A DNA stretch of 26,363 nucleotides from positions 69,590,997 to 69,617,359 of the forward strand of contig CM044497.1 in the NCBI GenBank assembly GCA_024364805.1, written 5' to 3'. Every line of letters starts with the position of its first letter. Positions within the stretch are counted from its first letter, which is position 1. The position numbers and the translations under genes were made by a program. Shown here in pieces: positions 1 to 10,797 of this stretch. Source of the stretch: Euprymna scolopes (taxonomy: Eukaryota; Mollusca; Cephalopoda; Sepiida; Sepiolidae). The notes under the pieces are model-generated. The model ran no database searches. It saw only the letters and a program-made list of their open reading frames with translations, and had not been told where the DNA came from.

Positions 1-10
1 ATTATTATAA

Positions 11-40
11 TTCTTCTTCTTCTTCTTCTTCTTCTTCTTC
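11..40. repeat. (TTC)n microsatellite
   Basis: Ten TTC units in a row, preceded by a short ATT run at 1-8. Read on the minus strand this is a (GAA)n run lying downstream of the LINE at 285-2335, so it could be the tail of a sequence ending here. That link is a guess. Confidence 0.95.
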
Positions 41-51
41 ACCAGGAATTT

Positions 52-273
52 TCACACAAACCATCGTGTAAAAATTGTCTTTGAAAACAGCTTGTGGTGT
101 TTCCTAGAGTGTAAGACCAAGTCTCTCCAGGTGTCTTCACCTCGTTCGATAACCTTTTCAAATTGATATGCATTATTGCATTATCCATCAGTCTTCACTG
201 AGATATCAGTGGCAATAAGTCTTTTCAAGTCCCAGTCTTCCTCGCACTAATCCAGTATGCGTCTTGTTTTTGC
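52..273 (-). other. Unrecognised coding-like stretch, degenerate
   Basis: One minus-strand frame runs for about 70 codons with two internal stops before a terminal stop at 52-54. The composition is protein-like, with charged and aromatic residues and none of the poly-I/F bias of the AT-rich surroundings. A legible piece is GEDTWRDLVLHSRKHHK. I do not recognise the family. It lies just beyond the 3' end of the LINE at 285-2335, so it may be part of another old transposon or an exon scrap. I assign no function, and chance remains possible at this length. Confidence 0.25.
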
Positions 274-301
274 CTCTTTTTTACGTAGGAATCACTACTT
301 A

Positions 302-559
302 TCAAGGCCCAGAGACCACTCGAGGATGAGTGTTAAAAGTGTACAGTAGGCAATTGGATAATATAGTAATCGTTAGTAATGGAAGTTTGGTAAATTTGTT
401 AACTGCAATGGAACGGCTCATCAAGATCTTGTTTACGTTAGACTTGAATAAACCCATATTGTAGTCTGCTGGAAAGCAGGAAAACGGAAGATAATTCCAT
501 AGGCGTGCAGTTCTCAGAAAGAAGCTTTGCTCATGGAATCTACGTTTAGGTTTAGGCAC
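302..559 (-). pseudogene. LINE ORF2 C-terminal tail (copy 1)
   Basis: An 85-codon frame begins with the FHEQSFFLRTARLWNYLP block, which is the conserved end of ORF2 in this LINE group. Copy 2 has FYSNSFFPRTAGLWNSLP and copy 3 has FHEQSLFLRTARLWNSVP, seen near 15200. True homology ends after the GLFKSNVNK block. The remaining codons (to 302) run into 3' UTR, as shown by matching non-coding sequence in copy 3. It lies in a different frame from the RT piece at 597-1463, so one or more shifts separate them. Confidence 0.75.
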
Positions 560-596
560 AGATAAAGAGTGGGGGAATTATTGATAGTGTTTTCAG

Positions 597-1463
597 CTAG
601 ACGAGTGTTTCTTGTGAAAGTTTGGTGGGGGGGCATAGATTGAAGCTCAGTCGAGCACTTGCCATGAAAATAACGATAAAGCAGAGACAAACTCGCACAT
701 CTTTTCTGTGAGATAGAATTTTCAGGGAAGAGAAAAGGGCATCTCCTACGATGCTACGAAGTCTATTTTGAACTCTATCAAGGCACGATAAGTCCTTTCT
801 AGCAGCTCCTGCCCAGATGTGGCAACAGTACTCCATGCTTTGACGTACCTGGCTCTTATGACTTAAAGAGAGAAGCTTGGTTATAGATGCAGTAAAAGTG
901 ACCAGCCACTCCTTTCCCCATTGTACCACGTGCTCGAGGTCAGAGGAGAGAAAATCGGAGAGAACTTGGTCGTTTACGGTCTTAGATGTGCTACCATAGA
1001 TGGTAGTGTCATCAGCATAAATGTCTATGAATGATGTGAAGCTGTGATTCGGAAGATCATTAATGTAAATCAGGAAGAGAGTTTGGCCGAGGATGGACCC
1101 CTGAGGGACTCCGGCATTAATACTGTGAGCTTCTGATTTTTGCCCTTCAACTACTACTCTTATGAACCTATCAGAAAGAAATGATTTAATAATTGAGAAG
1201 ATATTTCCAGCTATACCATAGCTGGAGACCTTGTGAAGTAAACCTTTATGCAATACTCTATCAAAGGCCTTTGTTATGTCAAGAGCAATTGCCCTAGAAA
1301 GGTTGCCTCCGTCGAGAGATTCGCTAATCCTATGAAATATAACTGTAAGCATATCTGCTGTAGATATAGCAGAACGGGAACCATATTGTGTGTCACATAG
1401 AAGGTTATTTTTACTGAGATGGTTGATTACTTCTCTATTTAACAGAGATTTCATCAACTTCAT
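597..1463 (-). pseudogene. LINE reverse transcriptase fragment (copy 1)
   Basis: An open stretch of 288 codons encodes the fingers and palm of a non-LTR reverse transcriptase. Visible blocks are the ALDITKAFDRV motif (first catalytic Asp), GVPQGSILG, and the catalytic YADD box encoded at 1008-1019. Farther on come MEYCCHIWAGA and LDRVQNRL, the post-RT region typical of these LINEs. Compared with copies 2 and 3, about 65-70 residues are missing between the LLSLSHKS block and the MEYCC block, with the junction near 840-860, so the thumb is shortened by an in-frame deletion. The frame then leaves homology near its end (about 600-640) by a shift. The protein would not be functional. Its RT would copy LINE RNA at the target site. 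Confidence 0.85.
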
Positions 1464-1857
1464 CCTGGCGCACAGGAGTCTTATTGGGCTGTACTGAGAG
1501 GGAGATGTGTAATCACCTGAATTCTTAAATACAAGGTATACTGATGAGATTTTCCAGGGTGATGAGAAGCAATTCTTCTTAAGACAACGTTTAAACAGTT
1601 TTGATGGGTGCTTGTTTTAGTTGTAGTTTTTTTCGTACTATAATTGGAATACCGTCAGGGCCGGTTGCTTTACTGGAATCCATGTTGTTGATTAGCTTCG
1701 CAACATCACGTACATATATTTGCATATCACATAGCGTGTTTTCTGATACAAGAGGAAATATTGGGTGCTGGCTGCCTTGATTGCAAAGGTTAGAATTAGC
1801 TGCAATGTTCTTGGCAAAGATTTCGGTTTTGTCTGATGCTGACGAGATGACCTCAGG

Positions 1858-2238
1858 TCAGTTGGTAATAGTTGGGATAGAGCACATGCTTCTGTTCAGG
1901 ATTCCGTTTGCTATTTGCCAAAACTGGTGGGAACCAAGCCGCTGCTTAGCTACTTTGAACTTGACGGACTGAGAATACAACTCTCTTGCGTTCTTTATTA
2001 CTTTCTTACAATGGTTGCTGGCAGTCCTGAAAGCGGCTTTAGCCTTCATACATCTATTACGTTGGAAGCAATGGAAAAGGTGATTTATGTGCGCAATGGC
2101 AGCAACACATTCCGGAGTGAACCACAGCTGGCTGTTAGGTTTTTGCTGGAATTTTTTGAGGGTATGAAACTGTCTATACCTACAATTAACCATTCTCGTC
2201 AGGTTTGATACTATAGAAGACACATCCTTTTTAAACAT
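1858..2238 (-). pseudogene. LINE ORF2 pre-RT linker (copy 1)
   Basis: A 126-codon frame corresponds to the region between endonuclease and RT in Jockey/CR1-group LINEs. Recognisable pieces are WFTPECVAAI, the SVKFKVAKQRLGSHQFWQIAN block (part of the usual GSxxFWxxxN motif), and, beyond the stop and in shifted frames down to about 1700, an ENTLCDMQI...DSSKATGPDGIP block. That last block is the conserved lead-in to RT and is also present in copy 3 at 13990-14110. Just upstream, at 2240-2300, a MADWDRFR piece fits the same family. It is broken and has no role of its own. Confidence 0.7.
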
Positions 2239-2344
2239 GGAACGTAGAGGTAGATCTCACGAAATCTATCCCAGTCAGCCATAGTGTATCGATATACTTT
2301 CCTGCTTAGTATTTCCATCCTCCTTGAGCCTCCCTATTTATTTA

Positions 2345-3986
<1,642 letters not shown>

Positions 3987-3998
3987 GTTCTATAATTC

Positions 3999-4083
3999 TA
4001 GGAGAGGAAGTTGCTGCAGAATGCCGGATTTGTGGTAAGACCTCTGAGTCAATTGCGCACCTTGCCGCAGGGTGTAGTGGACT

Positions 4084-4141
<58 letters not shown>

Positions 4142-4619
4142 CGCAAAAGACACGATCGCATAAGATTCCGGATATATTGGGAGGTGTGTAAGAAGAATGG
4201 GGTGAGGTGTGCTGGAAAATGGTGCGAGGAAGTGCCTGATGAAGTGAGGACGAGTTAGGATGGCAAGGTAGAGGTATGGTGAGACAAAAGTGTCATAACG
4301 ACCAAGCAATTGGAACATAATCATCCGGATTTGGTCGTCATTTACAAGGTCTCAAAAAAATGGCTGACTGTAGATTTCTCAGTACCCTGGGACAGGAATG
4401 TGAGAGAGAAGGAGAATGAGAAGTGGAGCAATTATGTTCCACTGGCCTTCGATATAAGGCGTATACATTGGGTTAAAACACAAATAATACCGGTCGTAGT
4501 TGGTACACTAGGAGTAGTATCAAGTCTTCGGGAAAACTACACATCCCTGATATTTTAGGCGGCCTTCAACCCCCTGCGATTATAGGTCCCACCAACATCC
4601 TTAGGAAAACCCTTGATCT
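3999..4619 (+). pseudogene. Zinc knuckle plus restriction-like endonuclease of a LINE
   Basis: The C-X2-C-X8-H-X4-C knuckle (about 4023-4076) is followed by a PD...D signature with 14 residues between the two aspartates (HPDLVV ... LTVDFSVPWD). The R2-type LINE endonuclease has a CCHC knuckle and then R/K-PD-X12-14-D/E. The match in order and spacing is what I base the call on. In such elements this domain nicks the target so that the RT can prime on it. The frame is broken by a stop at 4256-4258 and by a shift near 4520. A 50-bp AG expansion lies just after the knuckle. The stop after the LDL residues at 4617 looks like the native C-terminus. Confidence 0.7.
4089..4138. repeat. (AG)n microsatellite inside LINE coding sequence
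   Basis: Twenty-five AG units. They encode an Arg-Glu repeat and keep the frame from the zinc knuckle (LAAGCSGLAK) into REYRKRHDR. Related elements, as I remember them, have a single KREYRKRHD here, so the array grew from a native AGAGAG. Confidence 0.95.
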
Positions 4620-4711
4620 TTGAAGCTCCTGGTTTGAAGCCGGGATTAAGCGGGAATCATCTGGAAATGAATCCCATCCCTTTCCAGAGGGACGTTCATA
4701 AACAAAATCAG

Positions 4712-4735
4712 AATTATTATTATTATCATTGTTAT

Positions 4736-4830
<95 letters not shown>
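4712..4830. repeat. Compound (ATT)n(GTT)n(AAT)n microsatellite
   Basis: ATT/ATC units to about 4740, then about ten TTG units, then about twenty TAA units to 4830. It starts about 90 bp after the stop codon of the LINE at 3987-4619, so the array may have grown from that LINE's own simple-repeat tail. Confidence 0.95.
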
Positions 4831-4833
<3 letters not shown>

Positions 4834-5447
4834 CACGGAATTGTTTAAGATTGTATATCAGGACAACAAAACGACTTAATTGTAATAACGAAATAAATTT
4901 GATTAGAAAAAAAAACTGGAGATATTCCGTCGCTCTGGAGCCAAACCAGATATTTGTCTTCATAAACTATAGTAATCAAATAACCGAGTGATATGATAAA
5001 CATTGTGTTGGACAAATCGAAATATAATTAGATCTGTATCTTTTGGATTATAAACTTGATAGCAGCATAGCGTTTTGTTTTGTAATGTTTTTACTTTCTC
5101 TTCGAGTCAATGAATAACATTTGCATTTGGAATATGGACGTGCCTTATAATAATGGTATTTTTACGTTTACGTAATATTCTGTATAACTGAATTATTAGA
5201 AAGATTTCCTAGACTTGATCATGATTAGCATATTCTTTTAGAAATATTTAACATATAATCGTTAAATAATACAAGTGCTTTATTTCGCATAACCGAGAAC
5301 AAACAGGACTACTATTGAATACAAGAGCAACCAAATATTTATTTATGTTGAGTTTAGATAAGTGTAACCTAATGATTTTTAAGAGGGAAATACTTTGGAA
5401 TTAATGAAAAATGTATCAATTATCAGAGCAAGCTGTATAAATAGTTT
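4831..5447. other. AT-rich, nothing recognised
   Basis: No open frame of note, no repeat family that I can name, and no clear regulatory site. It separates the LINE tail microsatellite from the LTR element. Confidence 0.6.
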
Positions 5448-5452
5448 GTAAT
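5448..5452. repeat. Target site duplication GTAAT, left copy
   Basis: GTAAT immediately precedes the left LTR and is repeated exactly at 11041-11045 after the right LTR. Five bp is usual for Ty3/gypsy integration. Confidence 0.75.
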
Positions 5453-5694
5453 TGTTGTGGACCCGTGCTAGGCGTCACAAATAAAAGAAACCACAAGCTG
5501 TGTAAAGTATATTAAATATATGTATTTATCATAAAGAATACATGAGCCACTAAAGTGGTATGAGAGGAACGTGTTCGTAGCATACGGTTAAACATGGTAT
5601 GAATGTCTTCAACTAGTCTCTGAAACCACTGGTATTCATAGGACTGGTTGATTCCACTTTGTTCTCAAATAGGGGTGATTTGTACCCCATAACA
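5453..5694 (-). repeat. LTR, 3' copy of the minus-strand gypsy fossil
   Basis: Matches 10798-11040 along its full length, including shared stretches such as TGAGAGGAACGTGTTCGTAG and a TTTGTACCCC end. By hand I count roughly 34 differences in about 242 bp. The element reads on the minus strand, so this is its 3' LTR. Confidence 0.88.
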
Positions 5695-5909
5695 TCACCT
5701 ACCGAGCTTTTCATTCCACTGGAATGATCATATAGCTCTTTTTCCTGGAATTGATCTCTATCAGGTCGATCATTTTCCTTTTCCTCGATGATCGGCGTTG
5801 TCCGGCTGCTTGTGATTTTACAAGATCTAACGTGTCATATATCTGCTCCATTAACTCCTCTTATTCAGCAGGAGGTTGTCCTTTGTAATCTGTAATACGT
5901 TTCCGAAAT

Positions 5910-6480
5910 TGGTTCAAATGTTCTTGTAAGTAAATCTTGGTCCTTCGATAATGTAAAACATCCGCCCGATCCTTTTCTGGACCTTTTCTAGTTTCCCCAT
6001 CGTACTTTTATTTTTGTGTACATGGAAAAATACCTTTTCACCAGATAAGTATTTCTTTTTAGGAAGTATAGTATTCAGCGGTTTCACTTCTTTTGGCAAA
6101 GTTTCTCGAAGACCGGCATAATTTTCCTCGCGAACATTAACTCTGCCGATGATGCGCTTTGATTTTGCGTAATTCGGTAAACTATTGGAGCGTCTTTTCT
6201 GATGGAGTTCCTTTCGCCTTCTTAAGCGCTCTTTTCTACAAACCTTTCTGTCTGACCGTTCGATTAGGGATGATAGGTTGACGTCGTTATGTGGATAACC
6301 TTGAAATCCTCGCAAAAGTTTTTAAAAAGCGAAATGAATTGTGTACGATTGCCTAACACTAGACAATCGACCACACCGAACTTAGCGAACAATTCGTGAA
6401 GAGCACTGATTGTAAAATCCGTGTTGGACTTTTACATCGAAATACTTCACGCTATTTTGAAAAAAAACTGTCTACCACTA
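5910..6480 (-). pseudogene. Gypsy integrase region, downstream part (fossil)
   Basis: On the minus strand this carries the retroviral-type integrase core after the point where the LINE was inserted, then sequence leading toward the 3' LTR. The core is recognisable from a VVD start and an HNSFRFLK-type block in low-similarity form. The longest open stretch (5914-6315) is rich in Lys and Arg, as expected for the integrase C-terminal region. It is a broken fossil. Confidence 0.6.
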
Positions 6481-7366
6481 TTTTTTTTTTAAATTCAATT
6501 TTCACCTCAAACAAGGCACAGTGCCACTTTGAAGCAGGGGGCTACTATTAGGGAATTAATTAGCGGGGTCATTATGAAGGGAGAAGAGTAGAAAGATGTT
6601 TGTTAACATTACACTTGAACTTCTGCATATCATTGCAGTTGGGACAGCAGAATCCCGGAAGGGAGTTCCAAAGACCCGCAGTTCTGGGGAAGAAACTATT
6701 GGAGTAAAAGGCTTTCTTGCACCTAGGGATCTCTACTGTAAAGGGATGAGACTTAGTAGCTTGTCGGGTTTGTCGAGGGTAGTTACGTCGGGGAGGTACA
6801 AGTGTTTGCAGTTCGTCAGAGCATTCACCATTAAAGTATTTGTAGAACAGGCAGAGTGATGCAACATCTCGTCGATGGGACAGAGGTTGAAGCCTAGATG
6901 ACAGTTCAGGACCTATCAGGTTGGCGACTCTTTTTTGAACCCTGTCCAGGAGCGAGAGACAAGCAGCAGATGCACCAGCCCAGATGTGACAACAGTACTC
7001 CATACATGCGCGAATGGTTGCCTTATAGAGGTATAGGATACTGGCAGGCGTAAGTAGTTTTCTAGCACGGTAGAGGGAGCCAACCTTCCTTGCAGCAGCC
7101 TTGGCAATGCTCTCAATGTATCTATTCCAGTTCATATTCCCTGTAAACGTTAGGCCGAGGAGTTTAAAAGAAGTACTTTCAGGCAATGTGTTCTTGGCCA
7201 TTGTTATTGGTGGCAGAGAAGGTTTCTTGTAGTTATTGAAGGAAACAAGCTTAGTCTTAGCAGCATTGAATGTGACCAACCATTTTTGTCCCCATTCCAC
7301 TACGGATTGGAGGTCGTCCTCTAGTGTTTCTGCCATTTCCTTGGATATGTGTTCATTTGTTTTCCC
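6481..7366 (-). mobile_element. Jockey/CR1-group LINE 3' end, nested in the LTR fossil (copy 2)
   Basis: A 5'-truncated LINE lies on the minus strand. Its 3' end is marked by a run of ten T at 6481-6490 (a poly-A tail in sense) and its 5' end lies near 7366. The LTR element's integrase sequence stops at about 7370 and resumes at 6480, which fixes both ends. Any target duplication is very short (about 2-4 bp around TATT). The 254-codon frame inside is uninterrupted, so this insertion is clearly younger than its host element. It is the same LINE group as copies 1 and 3 but a separate subfamily, with about half of the C-terminal residues differing. Confidence 0.88.
6572..7336 (-). pseudogene. 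LINE ORF2 C-terminal part, open frame (copy 2)
   Basis: 254 codons without a stop encode the RT thumb and C-terminal region. Blocks in order are DDLQSVVEWGQKWLVTFNAAK (residues 6-26, the post-YADD helix region), SFKLLGLTFTGNMNW (about 55-69), MEYCCHIWAGA (about 112-122), LDRVQKRVANLIG, SHRRDVASLCLFYKYFNGEC, and FYSNSFFPRTAGLWNSLP near 215-232. The frame ends at a stop followed by about 80 bp of 3' UTR and poly-A. The catalytic YADD lies upstream and was lost to 5' truncation, so the fragment cannot act as an RT. The first ATG is incidental because the frame is open upstream into the truncation junction. Confidence 0.88.
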
Positions 7367-7372
7367 CTCATA

Positions 7373-7576
7373 TCATATTACATAATAGTTTCCATTAAGT
7401 AGGCCTACGTAATATTCATGTATTCTTTGGCATCGGTGGTCCGCTTTAGGCCACGGGTTAAATTGTATTGAGGTGATTTTGCAGCCAATGCACATCCCTT
7501 TACACAATTTTACCGTGCCTTCTATATCAGTATCCATACTCTTCCAGTAAACGTAGGATCTCATAAGGATCTTCAT
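7373..7576 (-). pseudogene. Gypsy integrase zinc-binding and core start (fossil)
   Basis: Minus-strand frame with the pre-core block SYVYWKSMDTDIEGTVK and the start of the catalytic core (QRIHEYYVGLLNG), both characteristic of Ty3/gypsy integrases. The LINE at 6481-7366 interrupts the core right after this stretch. It is a fossil. Confidence 0.75.
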
Positions 7577-7939
7577 TCAAGTAGCCAAAAGGTTACCCGT
7601 ATGGAAATCCTTTAGGATATTCTTTTGTAGTGTGGTTGGGATTACTACTCTTTCTCAGTACAACAGTACCTCCTTGCACATAGAATAAACTTCCGCCGCC
7701 GATTGATCTGATTGAATTATTTTTTTTTCTTTGATGGAACTATCTTCTTCAGCCGTTCTTAGTATATTTTCAAAAGTTAATTGTAGTTCCTTGATCGCAT
7801 TACACAGTATTTGTGTATAGTCCTTTTCACTTTGTGGTGATGCTATTACTGTGTCTTCCAGCCGTTCCCTGGATTTCGGGATTAATCACGACAATTCGTC
7901 TGCGTGACTAAACTTCGCAGATGTAAGAAATTATCTGCT

Positions 7940-8400
7940 GAAGTAATTCAGTAGAATAGTCCCCATCTTTGCAGCCTGTTGGCTGCGTAGATTTGCAGAC
8001 CTTTTTTAGAGCGAAAGATGGTTATAAGCGGTTTATGGTCACTTTGTAATTTAAATTTACGTTTGTAACACCGAATATGTGTTTCTTTTTCGATTTGGGG
8101 GTAATTCTTCTCGGCAGGCAGTAAAGTTCGGCTTAGTGGACTCATCCGACACCTTGTGTAGAATGCATGGCCCGATCCCATAAAAACTTGTGTCAATTGC
8201 GACAATAATCTCTTGTTCCGGATTGAAATGAGTCAGGGATACATCTGACGTTAATACATCTTTTAACTTCTTAAACGCTGCCTGGCACTCAGGTGTCCAG
8301 CCCCATTTGTTGTCCTTTTTTAATAGTACATTCAATGGTGCGCGCAATTCATGCATGTTCTTAAGAAATGTTTGATAAGAGTTAGCGAACGCTAAAAATC
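7940..8400 (-). pseudogene. Gypsy RNase H region (fossil)
   Basis: The minus strand shows the connection and RNase H of a Ty3/gypsy pol. The TPECQAAFKKLKDVL block and VAIDTSFYGIG (an Asp-containing RNase H start) lie at about 8356-8150, then SDHKPLITIF, and AANRLQRWGL at about 7960-8010. This order is diagnostic for gypsy RT-RH. It is a fossil within the larger element. Confidence 0.82.
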
Positions 8401-9060
8401 TCTACAATGTAGTTACTTTATGAGGCTCTAGTATGTCTTTTATAGCTGTGAACCTATCCGGATCGGGTTTTTTCCCGTCCTTATCTATTATATGATCAAA
8501 GTATTTAATTCGGTTTAAAAAAAAATTCGCATATTGCTTCCCTCGATGTGAAGCTGTATTCTTTTATTCTGTCAAACACTTGAAATTATCTCTATGTTGT
8601 TCAACATTTTGACTACGCATAACAATATAGCCTATATCCAGATAGCCTATAGGCAGATAGTCTATTGCGAAATCCAAACGGCTTAGCAAAGTATCGATTA
8701 CCTGTTGGAAAATTGCAGGTGCTACTTTTATACCAAATGCTAATTTATTGAATTTGTAAAGCCCTTTGTACGTTCAGATACACAAAACTTTCGAGCTATC
8801 TTCTTCTACTGGTATTTGTTGGAACGCCTCGCTTTAATCTGTTTTGGAAAAAAAATCCGCCATTTTACGTATCGAATACTTCGTCTGGGTGTGGTAGAAG
8901 ATAGTGGTGCTCCGTAACTGCTGCATTCAATCCGGTAGAGATATCCGCGATACTTTTATCTCTTTAGATTTTTTCACGTATACAGCTGGAGCTGACCAAT
9001 CACTATAGTTAATAGGGGTACAAATTCAAGTGTAAACTATTATTTCCAATTCTTCTTCAA
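8400..9060 (-). pseudogene. Gypsy reverse transcriptase region (fossil)
   Basis: Minus-strand sequence between the RNase H and protease regions contains scattered RT blocks, including a SDWSAPAVYVKKSK block near 9005-8960 that matches the start of gypsy RT fingers. The decay is heavy and no long open frame remains. The identity comes from position plus these blocks. Confidence 0.6.
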
Positions 9061-9399
9061 TTTTCCCCCGAAGCGAACGAACGGTACACTCCATGACTTT
9101 TTGAATATTCGTTTTGCTTCATCCAGCAATACGAATTTCGCTTATATTTTTGTGCAGCATCCAAGCTTTTCAGAGAAAAAACTCGGAAAGATTTTTTTAA
9201 GTTTGTCGGCTTCCGTCGTTAGATTTTCTGACTTTGTGACCAAAAATCACTCATCGGCGATTCCTATAATCCAAATTCCTGAATCCAATCAATCTCAAAG
9301 AAGTCTGGTGCGTTCCTTTGAATTAACACCTTTAGTTTTTTTGCCGTTCTTTTTAGTGACACATTAATAACCAATTCACCCTCAAAATGTATTTTTTTA

Positions 9400-9720
9400 C
9401 CAGTTACCGATCTTGCGACTTTATTCATCTTTGTTATTGTGGCCTGTCCTATTCTTTACCACGTGTGAATATAATAGATAAATCCGACCCCGAATCAAGT
9501 TGCAGTTTCACTCCTCTATTTCTGATTCTCACCGTAAAATATTTCCTTATGTTCTCTGTTGGTAAAGGGTCGATTTTTGCAGTTTTTATGAAGCTCTTTT
9601 TTGCTACTTTTGCTCTGCAATATGCGGTCCTGTGCCCTGCTCGCTTGCATAGGTCTCATGTTATTTTCCTTTGGTACTGACATGCATTGTAACTATGAGG
9701 TCCTGCATATTTTCTACAAG
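9400..9720 (-). pseudogene. Gypsy gag zinc-knuckle and protease region (fossil)
   Basis: Minus-strand reading shows a cysteine/histidine-rich stretch about 9720-9600 that fits a gag nucleocapsid knuckle, followed by an aspartic protease core (KLQLDSGSDLSI, about 9515-9480). The two overlapping plus-strand open frames here are antisense shadows. It is a fossil. Confidence 0.6.
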
Positions 9721-10797
9721 GGTCCAAGGATTTTGTCTATCCTGATAATTTTGTGAAGGGTTATTTTTCCTCTTGGTTGGTAATTGCTGGCGAGTGGGCG
9801 TTCTTTTAATTTTTAATCGTATCATTTAATGTGAGCGATACTTGCTTCCTCTATGTTTCGGGAATATTGCTTCATTGTCACGAACAGCCATTTTCTGAAG
9901 CGTCAAATCAGGTTCTAATTCCAATTTATTTAGAGCACGACTGTGTTCGTTCATTTCTTTCTTTTCTTTTTCCTTTTTTCTTCGAAGTATTACATTAAAT
10001 TTAGCTGCTTCTCTTCGTTTTGTTTCTGTATTTCCAATTGTTCTTCTCGAAATCTTTTTTCAAGTTCTAATTGTGCAGCCCGTTGACCAATGAAAAGTTT
10101 ATTTTAACCGGAAAAAATCCGACGTATTCTTAATTTGTGCGAATAGTCGCTTTAGCCGATAAAACATACTATCATTTACTTGTTGCATTTGCGTGAGTTT
10201 TTTCATTTCCCAACGCGAATGCCTTTTAATCATAAGAAGTATTAGCGAGACATGCTTTTTAGAACAATTTTTTTCAACATAACTTGTATTTATAGAGATG
10301 AACAATTTTTTTTTGTACTTACTGAAAACTTGGTATCATTAGTTCAGTAGTAATAATTCTCAATGCAATTGTTTTGAGTTTTTTTTTCAACGCTTTTTGT
10401 AGCTTTTTAACAGCTAGATAAAGCTTTTGACGAGGTATTTGTGGAATCATTTTTACGGCAAAAATTGTTGTCCGTTTTCGAAGTCGCCTTTATCCTGTGT
10501 TTGTATGTTTTACGCTCGAATGTTGTTTTTTCCTCAACCTTGACAAGTAGTTTTTCCCGTTTTTCACCGAACTTTTGAAAAGAAATACTTTTGAAGTTTC
10601 AAATTTCCCCCGAGTACAGGAAAACATTATTTCTAATTTTCGCGTGTGTTCTTTTTTCCTGAATCGTTTTGATCGTCAGATGTTGTTTTCCATTAGCTGT
10701 TTTTAAAGTGAGTCCTTTCCCGAATATTCGTCCTCCGGTTGTTGGAAACAATTGTTGTAGATGGATCCGCGAAGTTGTTTAATCATCCCCGTCAGAC
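9721..10797 (-). other. Gag/leader part of the gypsy fossil
   Basis: By position this is the gag and 5' leader of the minus-strand LTR element. Coding traces are weak: Lys/Glu/Gln-rich frames around 10020-9900 in the sense direction fit a gag coiled region. I cannot define domain borders or a convincing primer-binding site. Confidence 0.45.

Larger units (their letters stand above)
285..2335 (-). mobile_element. Jockey/CR1-group LINE, 5'-truncated (copy 1)
   Basis: The second half of a non-LTR retrotransposon ORF2 reads on the minus strand from about 2335 down to about 285. In order it shows a linker before the RT (1858-2238, plus decayed sequence to 1465), the RT core (597-1463) and the conserved LINE C-terminal tail (302-559). 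No apurinic endonuclease domain is visible, so the copy is 5'-truncated. The 3' end is placed near 285 because homology with copy 3 (13925-15450) stops there: both carry a TTRATAAGTRGTGA-like stretch and then diverge. Immediately upstream on the same strand is the 3' end of another LINE (2345-3882). The family name rests on motif memory (HIWAGA, LDRVQ, HRRDV, LWN blocks), so Jockey against CR1 is not settled. Confidence 0.85.
3987..4710 (+). mobile_element. LINE 3' fragment, RLE-type, plus copy
   Basis: Plus-strand C-terminal part of a LINE ORF (3987-4619) with about 90 bp of 3' UTR and then a compound microsatellite. In order it shows an intact CCHC zinc knuckle (CRICGKTSESIAHLAAGC), a KRHDRIRFRIYWEVCKK block, WCEEVPDEVRTS, the PD-X14-D endonuclease signature (Asp codons at 4328 and 4373), FSVPWDRNV, an IIPVVVGTLGVVSS block and the terminal HIPDILGGLQ block with its stop at 4617-4619. 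The reverse transcriptase is absent, so this is a 5'-truncated copy. It is a different lineage from the minus copy at 2345-3882, since the two share only the general block order. At least two reading-frame breaks are present. Confidence 0.8.

Noticed and set aside
4613-4963. Overlapping poly-Asn and poly-Ile/Thr open frames on both strands
   Set aside because: Products of the compound microsatellite at 4712-4830. The plus frame also lies outside the LINE's reading frame.
6596-7116. Open frames overlapping the LINE at 6572-7336 (one plus strand, one shifted minus strand)
   Set aside because: Shadows of the LINE frame, with no family motif of their own.
9101-9680. Two plus-strand open frames of 88 and 97 codons
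   Set aside because: Antisense to the gag/protease/RT part of the LTR fossil, and hydrophobic only because that strand is T-rich.
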